Source of the DNA: Brevibacterium yomogidense
GTDB lineage: Bacteria > Actinomycetota > Actinomycetes > Actinomycetales > Brevibacteriaceae
Reading direction: 5' to 3'
Assembly: GCF_016107685.1 (NCBI RefSeq)
Contig: NZ_JABASY010000001.1
Location: 586,187-650,186, forward strand
Length of the DNA: 64,000 nt
Positions 25,422 to 34,570 of the stretch are shown one piece after another (the stretch's first letter is position 1; each line of letters begins with the position of its first letter). The notes under the pieces were generated by a model. The model ran no database searches and had not been told where the DNA came from. It was given only the letters and a program-made list of their open reading frames with translations. Both the position numbers and the translations under genes were made by a program.

Positions 25422-26483
25422 TCAGGCAGAATCGTCGTTCGAGGCGAGAATTTTTCTCGCTTCTTCATCAGGGGAAGAGGAGAGCGGGTTGAAATCGAAG
25501 AAGTATTCCCCAGTTGAGTTCTTACTGGCTGTGACGTACGTGCGGCCGTATTCGACCAACGTCTTGAGGTCGATGCGGGAGCCCGGCGGCACCCCGAGGC
25601 GCCTACGCAAGTAGGTTCCCAACTCAGAATTGGAGGGAAGTGTCGAGAGGTCCTTCCCTGAGCGGTCAGTGCCGCTTGCGCCGCGCATGACCATGGAGGT
25701 CCCATCGTCCCAGACCACGGTGAACGGAGTGTTCTTCTGTGGGAAAAAGTCGCCGCGTCCGATATCAGCAGGAATCGCAACATACGCTTCGTCTTGAGAA
25801 CTGCGCGAGTCACGTCTGCCCCAGTTGACCCCTGCTCCATCCCCGTAAGCCTGCATCCGCGTCCGGCTATACAGGTAGAAGTTCTCCGATGCAGTGAAGG
25901 AGGCGCCATCCGCTGCCTCATACTCGCGCGCGAAGTTCGAGTCTGCGATTTCAGGGAACGAGATATACTCGTCAACTTCAGAGTCGTTGCAGTTGACGGA
26001 TGTGACAGCGCGAATGTCTGCATACTGGCTGGCTGATATCGGATCCACAGGATGCATGACGTTCTCCTGGGTGTGCCCGCCGATTCCTAGCCCGGGGTTC
26101 GTAAAGTTCGCAGAACCTGAGAACGCGTGGATGGGCGCTCCTGCGTGATCGCGCCACACGTACACCTTCGAATGGATTGGACGCTGTGCAGAGCGCGAGG
26201 GGTACCGGATGTCGAGCTGAGCGCCTAGCCGAGCGGCCCAGGTCCGGAAGCTGTCATGCTGCCCCTGCGAGACGCCACCCGCGGTGGCCATGCCCACAAT
26301 GACTCGCACGGAGATGTTGGAAGGTCCATAGGGCGTCGTCCCCTGCGGCATTGAACTCGGCACTTGCCCTTGGTGCAGACACCAGAGCGCGGCACTGACT
26401 GAGAGGTACCCGGTGACGACATCCAGATGTGTTGCGCCTTGGGGCGGTGTGAGGATCACCGGTGCGAGGTCTTCGATTAGCAC
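25422..26483 (-). CDS. PLD-fold restriction endonuclease (NgoFVII family)
   Basis: 353 residues from a GTG with GGGAG seven bases upstream. The N-terminus (LDVVTGYLSVSAALWCL) and the central block PIHSKVYVW (HxK near residue 101) followed by FSGSANFTNPGLG (Asn near 125) form a phospholipase-D-type nuclease motif, as in NgoFVII/BfiI-like enzymes, which dimerise to complete one metal-independent site. The C-terminal part has a DNA-binding-like beta region (DIGRGDFFPQKNTPFTVVW). It lies about 70 bp beyond the methyltransferase stop on the same strand, so the two probably form a restriction-modification pair. Confidence 0.82.
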   Translation of the reverse strand: MLIEDLAPVILTPPQGATHLDVVTGYLSVSAALWCLHQGQVPSSMPQGTTPYGPSNISVRVIVGMATAGGVSQGQHDSFRTWAARLGAQLDIRYPSRSAQRPIHSKVYVWRDHAGAPIHAFSGSANFTNPGLGIGGHTQENVMHPVDPISASQYADIRAVTSVNCNDSEVDEYISFPEIADSNFAREYEAADGASFTASENFYLYSRTRMQAYGDGAGVNWGRRDSRSSQDEAYVAIPADIGRGDFFPQKNTPFTVVWDDGTSMVMRGASGTDRSGKDLSTLPSNSELGTYLRRRLGVPPGSRIDLKTLVEYGRTYVTASKNSTGEYFFDFNPLSSSPDEEARKILASNDDSA

Positions 26484-26556
26484 TGAGAGCTCCCTTCGCG
26501 TCGGGGCGGCGTCTGCATCGCTGCCGGGGTAGTGCTTTCAGGCTACTTGAGCGGCG

Positions 26557-27753
26557 TCACACTGTGGCGAAGGAAGGGTCGATCCACTCGTACTCTTCTT
26601 CGGCGAAGGACTTCAAAACGGCTTCGAGGATAACTTGTGCGCCGCGGACTGGGACAGCCATGCCGATCTGCTTCCGGACAGACTCTTTCGACCCGCAGAA
26701 CTCGAATGAATCGGGGAATGTTTGCAGCCGTGCGCGTTCACGGTTTGTGAGTGCTCGTGGCTCGCTCCAGTGATAGACATGTGTACCGCCTCCGCCGGAT
26801 CCTGTGACGGTGTAGCTGGGCCTTGCTGGGTCAAGTCGCCTGTAGATCTGGGAGATCCGTGTTCGCGTATTAATTTGCAACCGCTGAGGTAAGTCGGCGG
26901 TGAACGCATTTTGGCCCGGTTCGATGAGCTTGAGTCGCTCGACGACTCTTGCGGACTGTCGTGTGAGTTCCTGGTTGGAGGCTTCGGCGGGGATCCCTGC
27001 CAGTGCAGACCGCGCTGATACGTCCAACTCGGCGTATGGGGCAGGGGAGGGGACTCTGAATCGAGTGCTCAGGTCGTCCCGTATACCGATAATGATGATT
27101 CGGTGGCGTGCTTGGGGAACGCCGTACTTCTCGAACTTGTATAGATGAGGCGTAAGACGATATCCGACGGCGCGCATGTCTTTCAGGATCTGTTTGAAAG
27201 CTTCTCCCTCCTTGTTGGAGGAAAGGCCGCCAACATTCTCCGCGATGAAGAAAGCAGGCTGGAAGCGCTTGAGCGCCTTGATGCCATACATATACAGAGG
27301 GCCGTACTCCCCGTCAAACCCCTTCCGCTCACCGACTTGTGAGAAATCGTTGCAGGGAAAGCCGAAAGCGAGGGAATCGATGTCCCCGTGCGCCGCGAAC
27401 TCGTCATAGTTTAGGGCCCGGATATCACCATGAATCACGCTTGGTGCATCGTCTCGACCGACGATGTTTCGAGCGTAAGTGTGACAGGTGTCGAGGTCGA
27501 AGTCGTTGGACCACTGGTGGACGAATCGATAGTCCGTATCTTTGATCCGTGCTTGAAGTGCGCCCATCCCAAGGCCTCCGGGGCCGCTGAAGAGCTCGCC
27601 GAGTCTGAAAACACGACGTTGTGTATCCGCGGCCGTCCGTTCGTCGGGTACGCCGCGAGCAGTGACAGCTTGCTCCGCGGCTACGAGGCTGGCCTCAAGT
27701 GCCAGTTGCTTCTCCCGGAGCTCATCTGACTGCGTATCGTCATGTGTAGTCAC
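26557..27753 (-). CDS. DNA (cytosine-5) methyltransferase
   Basis: 398 residues from GTG 27753. Motif I FRLGELFSGPGGLGMG (~50-63), motif IV GFPCNDFSQVG with catalytic Cys near 135, motif VI FIAENVGG near 168, motif VIII QARHRIIIIG near 217, and the C-terminal motif IX/X region (TGSGGGGTHVYHW, ALTNRERARLQTFPDSFEF). The FPCNDFS variant of the usual PPCQ loop is typical of a subgroup found in defence loci. It should protect host DNA at the site cut by the island's nucleases; the target-recognition region lies between ~235 and 300. Divergent from the Z1 operon. Confidence 0.92.
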   Translation of the reverse strand: MTTHDDTQSDELREKQLALEASLVAAEQAVTARGVPDERTAADTQRRVFRLGELFSGPGGLGMGALQARIKDTDYRFVHQWSNDFDLDTCHTYARNIVGRDDAPSVIHGDIRALNYDEFAAHGDIDSLAFGFPCNDFSQVGERKGFDGEYGPLYMYGIKALKRFQPAFFIAENVGGLSSNKEGEAFKQILKDMRAVGYRLTPHLYKFEKYGVPQARHRIIIIGIRDDLSTRFRVPSPAPYAELDVSARSALAGIPAEASNQELTRQSARVVERLKLIEPGQNAFTADLPQRLQINTRTRISQIYRRLDPARPSYTVTGSGGGGTHVYHWSEPRALTNRERARLQTFPDSFEFCGSKESVRKQIGMAVPVRGAQVILEAVLKSFAEEEYEWIDPSFATV

Positions 27754-27813
27754 CTGTCGCGTGCTCCTTGCTTGTGTCGTCGGCGTACGCGCTGTCGCTC
27801 GTAGCGGCCGTGC

Positions 27814-27827
27814 GTCGCGATCGCGAC
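27814..27827. promoter_or_regulatory. Perfect 14-bp palindrome in the methyltransferase/Z1 divergent region
   Basis: GTCGCGA followed directly by TCGCGAC, 61 bp before the methyltransferase start. Its place between the two arms of the defence island suggests an operator or a methylation-sensed site; no regulator gene is visible in the island. Confidence 0.4.
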
Positions 27828-28100
27828 CCTACACGAAGGGTCAGACACGAGCAGCTCGGATGACTGGGCCGTCACCCGCGGTCCAGAGTGGTTCACGACG
27901 GCTGTACGTTCTGCCAAGCTCTTCGTGCGATTGTCGAAGGGCGCGTTGGGGGCCACGTCAGTCGAAGCCGCGATATGGAGTGGACGATGCGGCCTCGGTC
28001 GATGGTGGCTAACCCGAAAGTTGGAACTTGTGATGGAATCGACCCTGTTGCGGGTCTGTCTTGGTTAGCATGGCAGGGACAGTCGAGCGGAAGAGGGATT

Positions 28101-30773
28101 GTGGGCGTTTATTCGGAATCAGTCCGGGCGATGATCGATAATGCTCGGCGGGCCAACAGGCTCTCGTTCGACGAGGCGGTTCTGCAGATCAGAGAGCAGT
28201 TGGTCGCGCTGCAGCCGGCCGCGATCGACGACCTCGATCTTCTCGTTTCTGAACATCAGGCTGAAGTCGCCCATGCGACGAAGCTTTCAGAGAAGTCGAC
28301 GTCTTTCGTCAAGGATGACATCGCGCGGGGGTGGTATACCCCGCACACACGACCCGGCGGGATCTGGCAGAAGCTCCGCGATCGGATGTCGAGAGGCAGC
28401 TTGGCGGATGCCGTTGAGTCAATCGATGAATCGAGTAATGCGATCGTCGCGCACCTAGCTGAGCCGAACGTTTCGGATGATAAGCGCAAGGGCCTTGTGA
28501 TTGGGAACGTCCAATCAGGGAAGACCGCTAACTATGCGGCGGTGATCGCCAAGGCGTTTGACGAGGGCTACAAGCTGGTGATTGTAATGTCCGGCGTACA
28601 TTCCAACCTCCGGCGGCAGACTCAGCGTCGGCTAGAGAAGGATCTCCGGACGGTCGAAGACAGTGCGGAGTGGTTCCGCCTCACGTCTACAGACGGTGAT
28701 ATCGGTCGAGCAGATATCAAGAACGCCGCGAATATCGTCGACACGAACAGCCGGACGCTCGCCGTGGTCAAGAAGAATTCCCGCCGGCTGAGCAACCTGC
28801 GGGACTTCCTCCGCGCGGTCGATCCGGGCACGATGCGCGACACTCCGACGCTCATTATTGACGACGAGTCCGATCAGGCGACTCCTGATTCGTCGGCTGA
28901 CGGTGCAGACACGCCGACTGCGATCAATAGGCGAATGCGAGAGATCTGGGACGAGGTAAGTAACGCCACATATGTTGGATATACAGCGACGCCGTTCGCG
29001 AACGTCTTCATGAATCCTGCGGAGTCAACCGATCTCTATCCCTCGAATTTCCTCTCGGTGATGCCAACTCCAGACAACTATTTCGGTGCGGAGCGCCTTT
29101 TCGGGCTCTCCGATGCGTCGACGGAGGCCCCCGACGTTCTCCGGTACATCGATGATGCTGAACTCGAGCACCTATTGCCGAAGACGGCAAAGGATGCCGC
29201 GGACTTCGATCCACAAGTGACGGAGTCGCTCGAATCGGCGATTCGCTGGTTCATTATCGCGGCCGCGGTACGGAGGTTGCGGGGGCATGCGGGCAAGCAC
29301 TCGACGATGCTCATTCACACCACTCACAGGGTCGAACCGCACTTCCTCATGCGAGACGAGGTTAACCGATTCCTCAAGCCCCTTCAGGATGAAGCTCTCG
29401 ACGGAGATACCGACTCGTTCTACGACGTCTTCCACGCTGAGATGAACCGCGCCGCTGAACTGTACACGGGAGATGGCCCAGCCCCGACGTGGCCCAGTGT
29501 GAAGGCAGAGATACTGAATGTGCTGCGCACGCTGAGAGTCGCGGTCGACAACGGGTCTGCGGACGAGTCGGAACGACTGGACTACGAGACCGAGACGGCC
29601 CAGACGGTTATTGTCATCGGCGGCGGGACACTGTCGCGGGGGCTGACGCTTGAGGGTCTGTTCGTGTCGTTCTTCACGCGTACCTCGAATACCTACGACA
29701 CACTCCTTCAGATGGGACGTTGGTTTGGCTATCGTACTGGTTATGAGGATCTCCAACGTATCTGGGTCAGTCCCGGACTCGACAGCAATTATCGGTTCCT
29801 CGCGACGGTCGAGTCAGACCTCCGCATAGAGGTCGAGCGAATGGCGGCTGCAGGGCTCACGCCCGATCAGATAGGCCTCCGCATTCGACAACATCCCGGT
29901 CGTCTACAGATCACGTCTAAGAACAAGATGAAGCATGTCGATGAAGTGGAGGTCGACTTCGAAGGGCAGCAGTTCCAGACGACGAAGTTCGACGTTTCGG
30001 ACCCGGACGCACTTCTCGATGCTGAAGCTTCTGTACGCGCGTTCCTTTCTGGTCTTCAACCCTACGGCTTTGGTGCACCCGAAAAGACGGGCGGTCTGCT
30101 CTTCGACCAAGTGCAAGCCTCGAAGGTCCTTGACTTCCTGGAAGGTTTCGAAGTGCACGAAGACCTTAAGGGTCTTCTAGCCGGAGCGATCCAGTGGACC
30201 CGAGAGAAGCTCCCGGAGAGGCCTTGGAACGTCGTGGTGGCGGGCAACAGATTGACTGATGATCCCTACACGGTTGGAGACGTGACCGTCAATGCAGTGA
30301 ATCGCGCTCCATTAGCGACGAGTACCCACAAGGCGGACGATCCAACGATCAACATCCGTGCGCTTATGAGTGCGGGTGATCTCGTATCGGACCTCTCGAT
30401 CCTAGACCGACTGCCTGATGTGGATCGCCAGGTTTTAACCAATGAGAAGCAGAAGAATCTTCGATCCCTCAAGGGGTGCGGGGACGGCGTTGGGTTGCTC
30501 GTGCTGTATCCGATCAGCCGGACATCCCGCTCGACTACTAAGACGAGGCGCCACATGTCAGAGATGCTCGAGTCAATCGACTCGCGTCTCGTTGCTCCAG
30601 GGGCGCCGCCGATTTTTGGGATCGGCCTCATGACGCCGTTCGATGTCGACGGTGTTATTCGGAACAAGGGCAGTTACGTAGCTGTGCGCCCTCCCTATAC
30701 TGATGACGTGGAGGAGCCGATGACCGAGGCTATTGTCGACGACGAACGCGATTTCGATGGCGGTTCCGCATGA
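28101..30773 (+). CDS. Z1-family superfamily-2 ATPase of a restriction-type defence system
   Basis: 890 residues from GTG 28101 (GTG 27888 would add an N-terminus without family character). Visible motifs: Walker A VIGNVQSGKTANY near 133-145, Walker B LIIDDESDQATPD near 252-264, motif III YVGYTATPFANVF near 290-302, GGGTLSRGLTLEG near 508-520 and the arginine-finger motif QMGRWFGYR near 535-543. This set defines the Z1 domain helicase-like ATPases found with cytosine methyltransferases and MutL/MORC-like proteins in predicted restriction systems. It probably translocates on or remodels DNA to license cleavage. Its stop overlaps the next gene's start (ATGA). Confidence 0.88.
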   Translation: MGVYSESVRAMIDNARRANRLSFDEAVLQIREQLVALQPAAIDDLDLLVSEHQAEVAHATKLSEKSTSFVKDDIARGWYTPHTRPGGIWQKLRDRMSRGSLADAVESIDESSNAIVAHLAEPNVSDDKRKGLVIGNVQSGKTANYAAVIAKAFDEGYKLVIVMSGVHSNLRRQTQRRLEKDLRTVEDSAEWFRLTSTDGDIGRADIKNAANIVDTNSRTLAVVKKNSRRLSNLRDFLRAVDPGTMRDTPTLIIDDESDQATPDSSADGADTPTAINRRMREIWDEVSNATYVGYTATPFANVFMNPAESTDLYPSNFLSVMPTPDNYFGAERLFGLSDASTEAPDVLRYIDDAELEHLLPKTAKDAADFDPQVTESLESAIRWFIIAAAVRRLRGHAGKHSTMLIHTTHRVEPHFLMRDEVNRFLKPLQDEALDGDTDSFYDVFHAEMNRAAELYTGDGPAPTWPSVKAEILNVLRTLRVAVDNGSADESERLDYETETAQTVIVIGGGTLSRGLTLEGLFVSFFTRTSNTYDTLLQMGRWFGYRTGYEDLQRIWVSPGLDSNYRFLATVESDLRIEVERMAAAGLTPDQIGLRIRQHPGRLQITSKNKMKHVDEVEVDFEGQQFQTTKFDVSDPDALLDAEASVRAFLSGLQPYGFGAPEKTGGLLFDQVQASKVLDFLEGFEVHEDLKGLLAGAIQWTREKLPERPWNVVVAGNRLTDDPYTVGDVTVNAVNRAPLATSTHKADDPTINIRALMSAGDLVSDLSILDRLPDVDRQVLTNEKQKNLRSLKGCGDGVGLLVLYPISRTSRSTTKTRRHMSEMLESIDSRLVAPGAPPIFGIGLMTPFDVDGVIRNKGSYVAVRPPYTDDVEEPMTEAIVDDERDFDGGSA

Positions 30774-31759
30774 GCGTCAGGTCGACAATGGAGCGAGCGC
30801 ACACGTTGGGTTCCGTATTGGGTGAGCGCGAGGCCCGCGTTGCGCCGGCTCCTGGGCTTCAAGATGGACGCCGTGCTTGGTTCGGCACCGACTTCCATAG
30901 CCGTCCCGTTGCATACTTTGAGATCGGTAAGCAGAAGCTCGCCCCTTTCGCGGTCAGTCAAGTTATCGATGTACTGCCAGTGGAGACAGTCGTCGGAGGC
31001 GTTCCAGAAGACGTCCGTGCCGCAAAGGTCACCTGCCGTGATTCGCGGTTGGACGACGTATTCATCGCGTTCATGGATGACGTGACGTCGCAACTGGACA
31101 AGCAGAATGCCGTCGAAGTTCTAGTGAGTTCTGCCGCAGCGTGGCGAAACCTGCTGCGAGTGGTGAGCCATGGCCTCAGTGATAGTGCTGCCGCGGGGTT
31201 GTACGGCGAGCTCCGTTTCCTGGAAGAGCTGATACATAGCGGCGGGCCGAAGCTGATCGAAACGTGGCAGATAGACGGTCACGATGTCCACGATTTCATT
31301 GCGGATCGCATCCGTGTGGAGGTTAAGACCTCCTCATTCCAGAACCGGCAGGCAGTGACCATCCATGGGCTGAAGCAGCTCGAAGTGCCTGCGACGGCGA
31401 GGCTCGTGCTCGCTGTGGCCGAGATCGAGAAGCACGGCGACGGCGAGACGATCGATGATGTCGTTGACCGCGTTCTCGAAGTCGGGGCCCCGATCGACGT
31501 TCTATCGCAGAAATTGGAAGCCGGCGGGTTCGTGCGAGGGATGAGTTCATTCGAGTCCGCTCCGACCTTCTCTCTGAAGTCGTGGCGGTATTGGGAGATG
31601 ACCCCGGACTCGCCAGTGCTCTCGACGCAGAAGGTCGGCCCTGATGTGTCGACCGCAATCAGCGATGTGCAGTACTCGCTCAACTTATCGTCTCTCGCCG
31701 GGGGCGAGTCTGAATTCGACTGGAGTTTGTTCCAGCCCGAAGCAGACCACCGATCCTGA
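30770..31759 (+). CDS. PD-(D/E)XK motif protein (DUF4420-like)
   Basis: 329 residues. The nuclease core is YGELRFLEEL (Glu near 146-151), then HDFIADRIRVEVKTSS near 172-187, giving Asp and E-x-K of the PD-(D/E)XK fold. The length and flanking sequence match the DUF4420/'PD-(D/E)XK motif protein' group that travels with Z1 ATPases. It overlaps the Z1 gene by 4 bp and precedes the GHKL ATPase by 10 bp. Probably a DNA-cleaving or DNA-binding subunit of the complex; whether it cuts is untested. Confidence 0.85.
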   Translation: MSVRSTMERAHTLGSVLGEREARVAPAPGLQDGRRAWFGTDFHSRPVAYFEIGKQKLAPFAVSQVIDVLPVETVVGGVPEDVRAAKVTCRDSRLDDVFIAFMDDVTSQLDKQNAVEVLVSSAAAWRNLLRVVSHGLSDSAAAGLYGELRFLEELIHSGGPKLIETWQIDGHDVHDFIADRIRVEVKTSSFQNRQAVTIHGLKQLEVPATARLVLAVAEIEKHGDGETIDDVVDRVLEVGAPIDVLSQKLEAGGFVRGMSSFESAPTFSLKSWRYWEMTPDSPVLSTQKVGPDVSTAISDVQYSLNLSSLAGGESEFDWSLFQPEADHRS

Positions 31760-31769
31760 GGAGGACTCT

Positions 31770-33701
31770 TTGACACGGCTCAAGATCTATTCGAAGCCGC
31801 GAGGGGCCGGTGATCAGACCAGCGGCGGTCGCGGCAAGTTGTTGCGGTCTGCGTCGGATCTCACGCGTGTTCAGGTCCTCGTACGCGAGACGCTGCAGAA
31901 TTCGTGGGACGCCAAGCTCGACGAGTGGGTTCCCGCTTACGGAGTCTATGTCCACAAGCCCTCGGCGGAGGCGAAGCGAACACTCTCCGAAGACGTCTTT
32001 ACGGACGTACCTCCGTCCCTGGAAGTTCTCCGAAAAAGTCTCGAGCACCCAGAAACCCGTGTCATGGAGATCTATGATCGCGGCACAACGGGGCTTGACG
32101 GTCCTTTTCGTGCAGGTGAAGCCGCGGATCCGGGTGCCCCGAACAACTTCAATTCCTTCGTCTTTGATATAGGAACGACGAAGGCGGGTGGAAACTCTGG
32201 CGGGACGTTCGGCTTCGGCAAGACAGCTACATTCGAGGTCTCCCATGCTCATAGCGTTGTGTACTGGTCCGTCTGCAGGAATGATGAGGGGGAGCTCGAG
32301 AACCGACTGATCGCGGCCGCTCTGCATGATCCGTATGACGATGGTGGTGCCCGGTACACCGGCGCCCATTGGTGGGGTGATCCGGGTGAGGATGAGATCG
32401 TCCCGCTTCGAGGTGACGCGGCGCGTGAGCTCGGAGAACGGCTCTTCCGGACACCATTCAGTGAGGAAGACGAGGAGACGGGGACTTCAATTCTGGTCAT
32501 CGATCCCGAGGTCCGGGTGCGGTTGGAAGAAGAATCCGCAAACGAGCGCGTGCAGGTGCATGATGAAGTGCTTGAGGATCTCCTCGTCGACGAGGTAGTG
32601 AAGTCACTTGCGGAGAACGCGTGGCCGAAGGCAATCAGTAAGGGCGGCGACTATCCACCCATGATCTTTCATGTCTACAGGAGGGGTGAAGAGGTCGAGG
32701 TCTCAGAGTTGATTCGCGTGGCATTTGAGCGCTACGCGAACTCCCTGACGACGGTGCGCAGCTATCTCGGGCAACTGGAGGGCGATGCACCTCCGCAGAC
32801 GATCCAGGTGCTGAAGGAGAAGCTTGAGCCGATCGTACTCCGACCTGCTCGTTCATTCCCCGATTCGCATGAGACGTTCTTCGGCGAGCGAACCGACAAC
32901 ATCGCCGGTTATCTCCATCTCATGCTCACACTGGATAACCCCACCGATCGAACTGCGGAGGGTTCCAAAGGCTTGTCCGCGCCTAAGGATCGACTCTGTC
33001 TCATGCGTTCGGGGCCGGAGCTGGTTGTCTATTACGATCCGGTCGTCGATGTCGAGTTCTCGGGTCTGCAGTGGACCGGAGTCTTCAAGCCGACACCGGA
33101 ATGCGACTTCCACTTCGCGTCCTCCGAGCCGCCGACCCACGACACATGGATGCCTAATACTTCAGATACAGAGACATCGGCGTACATGGTTCGCAAAACG
33201 TTGGACCAAATCAAGCGAAAGACTAGGTCGTTCCTCGAGATGCAGAGGGTCGGCCAGGCCGCGGAGAGCCGATCAGTTCGTGATGTTGCGAATGCGCTCA
33301 GGGGTTTCGTGCCGCTCGGAACAGAGGAGCCCGAAATGCAGGAGGAACCTGCAAGCCGGAAGCGCTCCGCGCGGAGAGCGAGAACGATCAGTGACCGGCC
33401 TCGCGTGGAAGTCATTGATTATCATGCCGCTCCGACAGGAGACGGCTTCATCATTCAGTTCCATGTTGAGGGGTCTGAAGAAGACGAGTACGTCGTCCGA
33501 GCGAGCCCGTCTGCGCAAACCGCGGATGGGTCAATGTTGCTCGAAGAGAGAGAATTTTCAGTAGCTTGGGAGGGTGGCGGATGTCTGAGTGAGCATCGCG
33601 ACGAAGCTGTTTACCGAGGCGGCTCACGCGGCGAGCTGACGGTCCAGACTGCATCTACCGTCGCCCTCGATATGAAGATCGATATCGAGGAGCGCGCATG
33701 A
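31770..33701 (+). CDS. MutL/MORC-like GHKL ATPase of a defence system
   Basis: 643 residues from TTG 31770, chosen for GAGGAGGA four bases upstream. GHKL ATPase motifs: N-box VRETLQNSWDAK near 39-50, D-R-G motif IYDRGTTGLDGPF near 98-110, and lid motif SGGTFGFGKTATF near 142-154 (Lys as in MutL/gyrase-type proteins). The rest has no recognisable domain; residues ~520-545 are Arg/Ser-rich and the last ~100 residues look beta-rich. Such proteins were predicted to act as ATP-driven clamps in restriction operons with Z1 ATPases. It overlaps the next gene by 4 bp. Confidence 0.85.
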   Translation: MTRLKIYSKPRGAGDQTSGGRGKLLRSASDLTRVQVLVRETLQNSWDAKLDEWVPAYGVYVHKPSAEAKRTLSEDVFTDVPPSLEVLRKSLEHPETRVMEIYDRGTTGLDGPFRAGEAADPGAPNNFNSFVFDIGTTKAGGNSGGTFGFGKTATFEVSHAHSVVYWSVCRNDEGELENRLIAAALHDPYDDGGARYTGAHWWGDPGEDEIVPLRGDAARELGERLFRTPFSEEDEETGTSILVIDPEVRVRLEEESANERVQVHDEVLEDLLVDEVVKSLAENAWPKAISKGGDYPPMIFHVYRRGEEVEVSELIRVAFERYANSLTTVRSYLGQLEGDAPPQTIQVLKEKLEPIVLRPARSFPDSHETFFGERTDNIAGYLHLMLTLDNPTDRTAEGSKGLSAPKDRLCLMRSGPELVVYYDPVVDVEFSGLQWTGVFKPTPECDFHFASSEPPTHDTWMPNTSDTETSAYMVRKTLDQIKRKTRSFLEMQRVGQAAESRSVRDVANALRGFVPLGTEEPEMQEEPASRKRSARRARTISDRPRVEVIDYHAAPTGDGFIIQFHVEGSEEDEYVVRASPSAQTADGSMLLEEREFSVAWEGGGCLSEHRDEAVYRGGSRGELTVQTASTVALDMKIDIEERA

Positions 33702-34570
33702 GCAGCATCAAGCTCTATCCGTACCCTCGGATCGATCGGTCGGTGGAGTGGTCTGAGACCGCAATTGCAGTCGATGGTCGTGCAGTTGACCGCGCTGAAC
33801 TTGCAGATCGCTGGGACCCGCATTCGACCATCTCTCTGTCAGTGACCGCCGGAGTGCCGCTTGACGAATTCGAGAGGTATCAGGTCGCACCAGTTCTCAC
33901 ACTCACTGCCGGTTGCTACAGCACGGCAGAAACGGTGTCTTCGCGAGCTCAGTTCGTACGCGGAGCGCAGCGAGCGAGCGCGTCTGCACAGATTTCAATT
34001 GACGGTAGTCGAATTGCTCAGGAACTCGACGTCAAAGCCTCGCTCACAGCTCCGTTTGGGGATGAGGCATGGCTTGGCCGGCGCATAATCGCGCAACGGC
34101 GACCGGAGAAGATCAACGTTGATTCCGAGCTGTCTGGCTTCCCGACCTCGGCGGTCTCCTTCTCGGAGAATAATTTTAGACAAGCGCCCTGGATGATCAG
34201 CATCAGCGCCGTCGACCTCACGGATCCATTCATGCACTCGGTCCGCCTAACCTTAAATCTCGACTACCCGAGAGTCGTCGAGCTAATTGATGGCCGAGCG
34301 GAGCGGCACGTGGAAACGATGCTCGACGCCGCAATCATCCGGACACTGTTGCAAACTGCCCGGAGGCTGGCTGACGATTCGGACCGCGACGATTCCGTCC
34401 ATCGAGCGGTTGAAGAGTTCCCAGACTCAATCGGGGCGGCCGCGGATAAGACCAGCCGGCATTACCTGAAGCGGCCTCTTAACTCGATCATCACATTGAT
34501 GCGCTCAAAGCCCGAGGAGGTCGAGATGCTGATACTCAGCGCAACGTTGGCGCTCCAGGAGAAGCGATGA
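33698..34570 (+). CDS. Unrecognised defence-operon protein A
   Basis: 290 residues; no family recognised. Its first ~120 residues are beta-rich (LSVTAGVPLDEFERYQVAPVL, TLTAGCY), a middle section reads as mixed alpha/beta, and the last ~100 residues are helical and charged (HVETMLDAAIIRTLLQTARRLADD). No membrane segment, Cys cluster or nuclease motif is visible. ATGA overlap with the GHKL ATPase gene and a 4-bp overlap with the following gene indicate coupled translation, so it is probably a stoichiometric partner. A beta-rich structural or DNA-reading subunit is possible (inference). Confidence 0.7.
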   Translation: MSSIKLYPYPRIDRSVEWSETAIAVDGRAVDRAELADRWDPHSTISLSVTAGVPLDEFERYQVAPVLTLTAGCYSTAETVSSRAQFVRGAQRASASAQISIDGSRIAQELDVKASLTAPFGDEAWLGRRIIAQRRPEKINVDSELSGFPTSAVSFSENNFRQAPWMISISAVDLTDPFMHSVRLTLNLDYPRVVELIDGRAERHVETMLDAAIIRTLLQTARRLADDSDRDDSVHRAVEEFPDSIGAAADKTSRHYLKRPLNSIITLMRSKPEEVEMLILSATLALQEKR

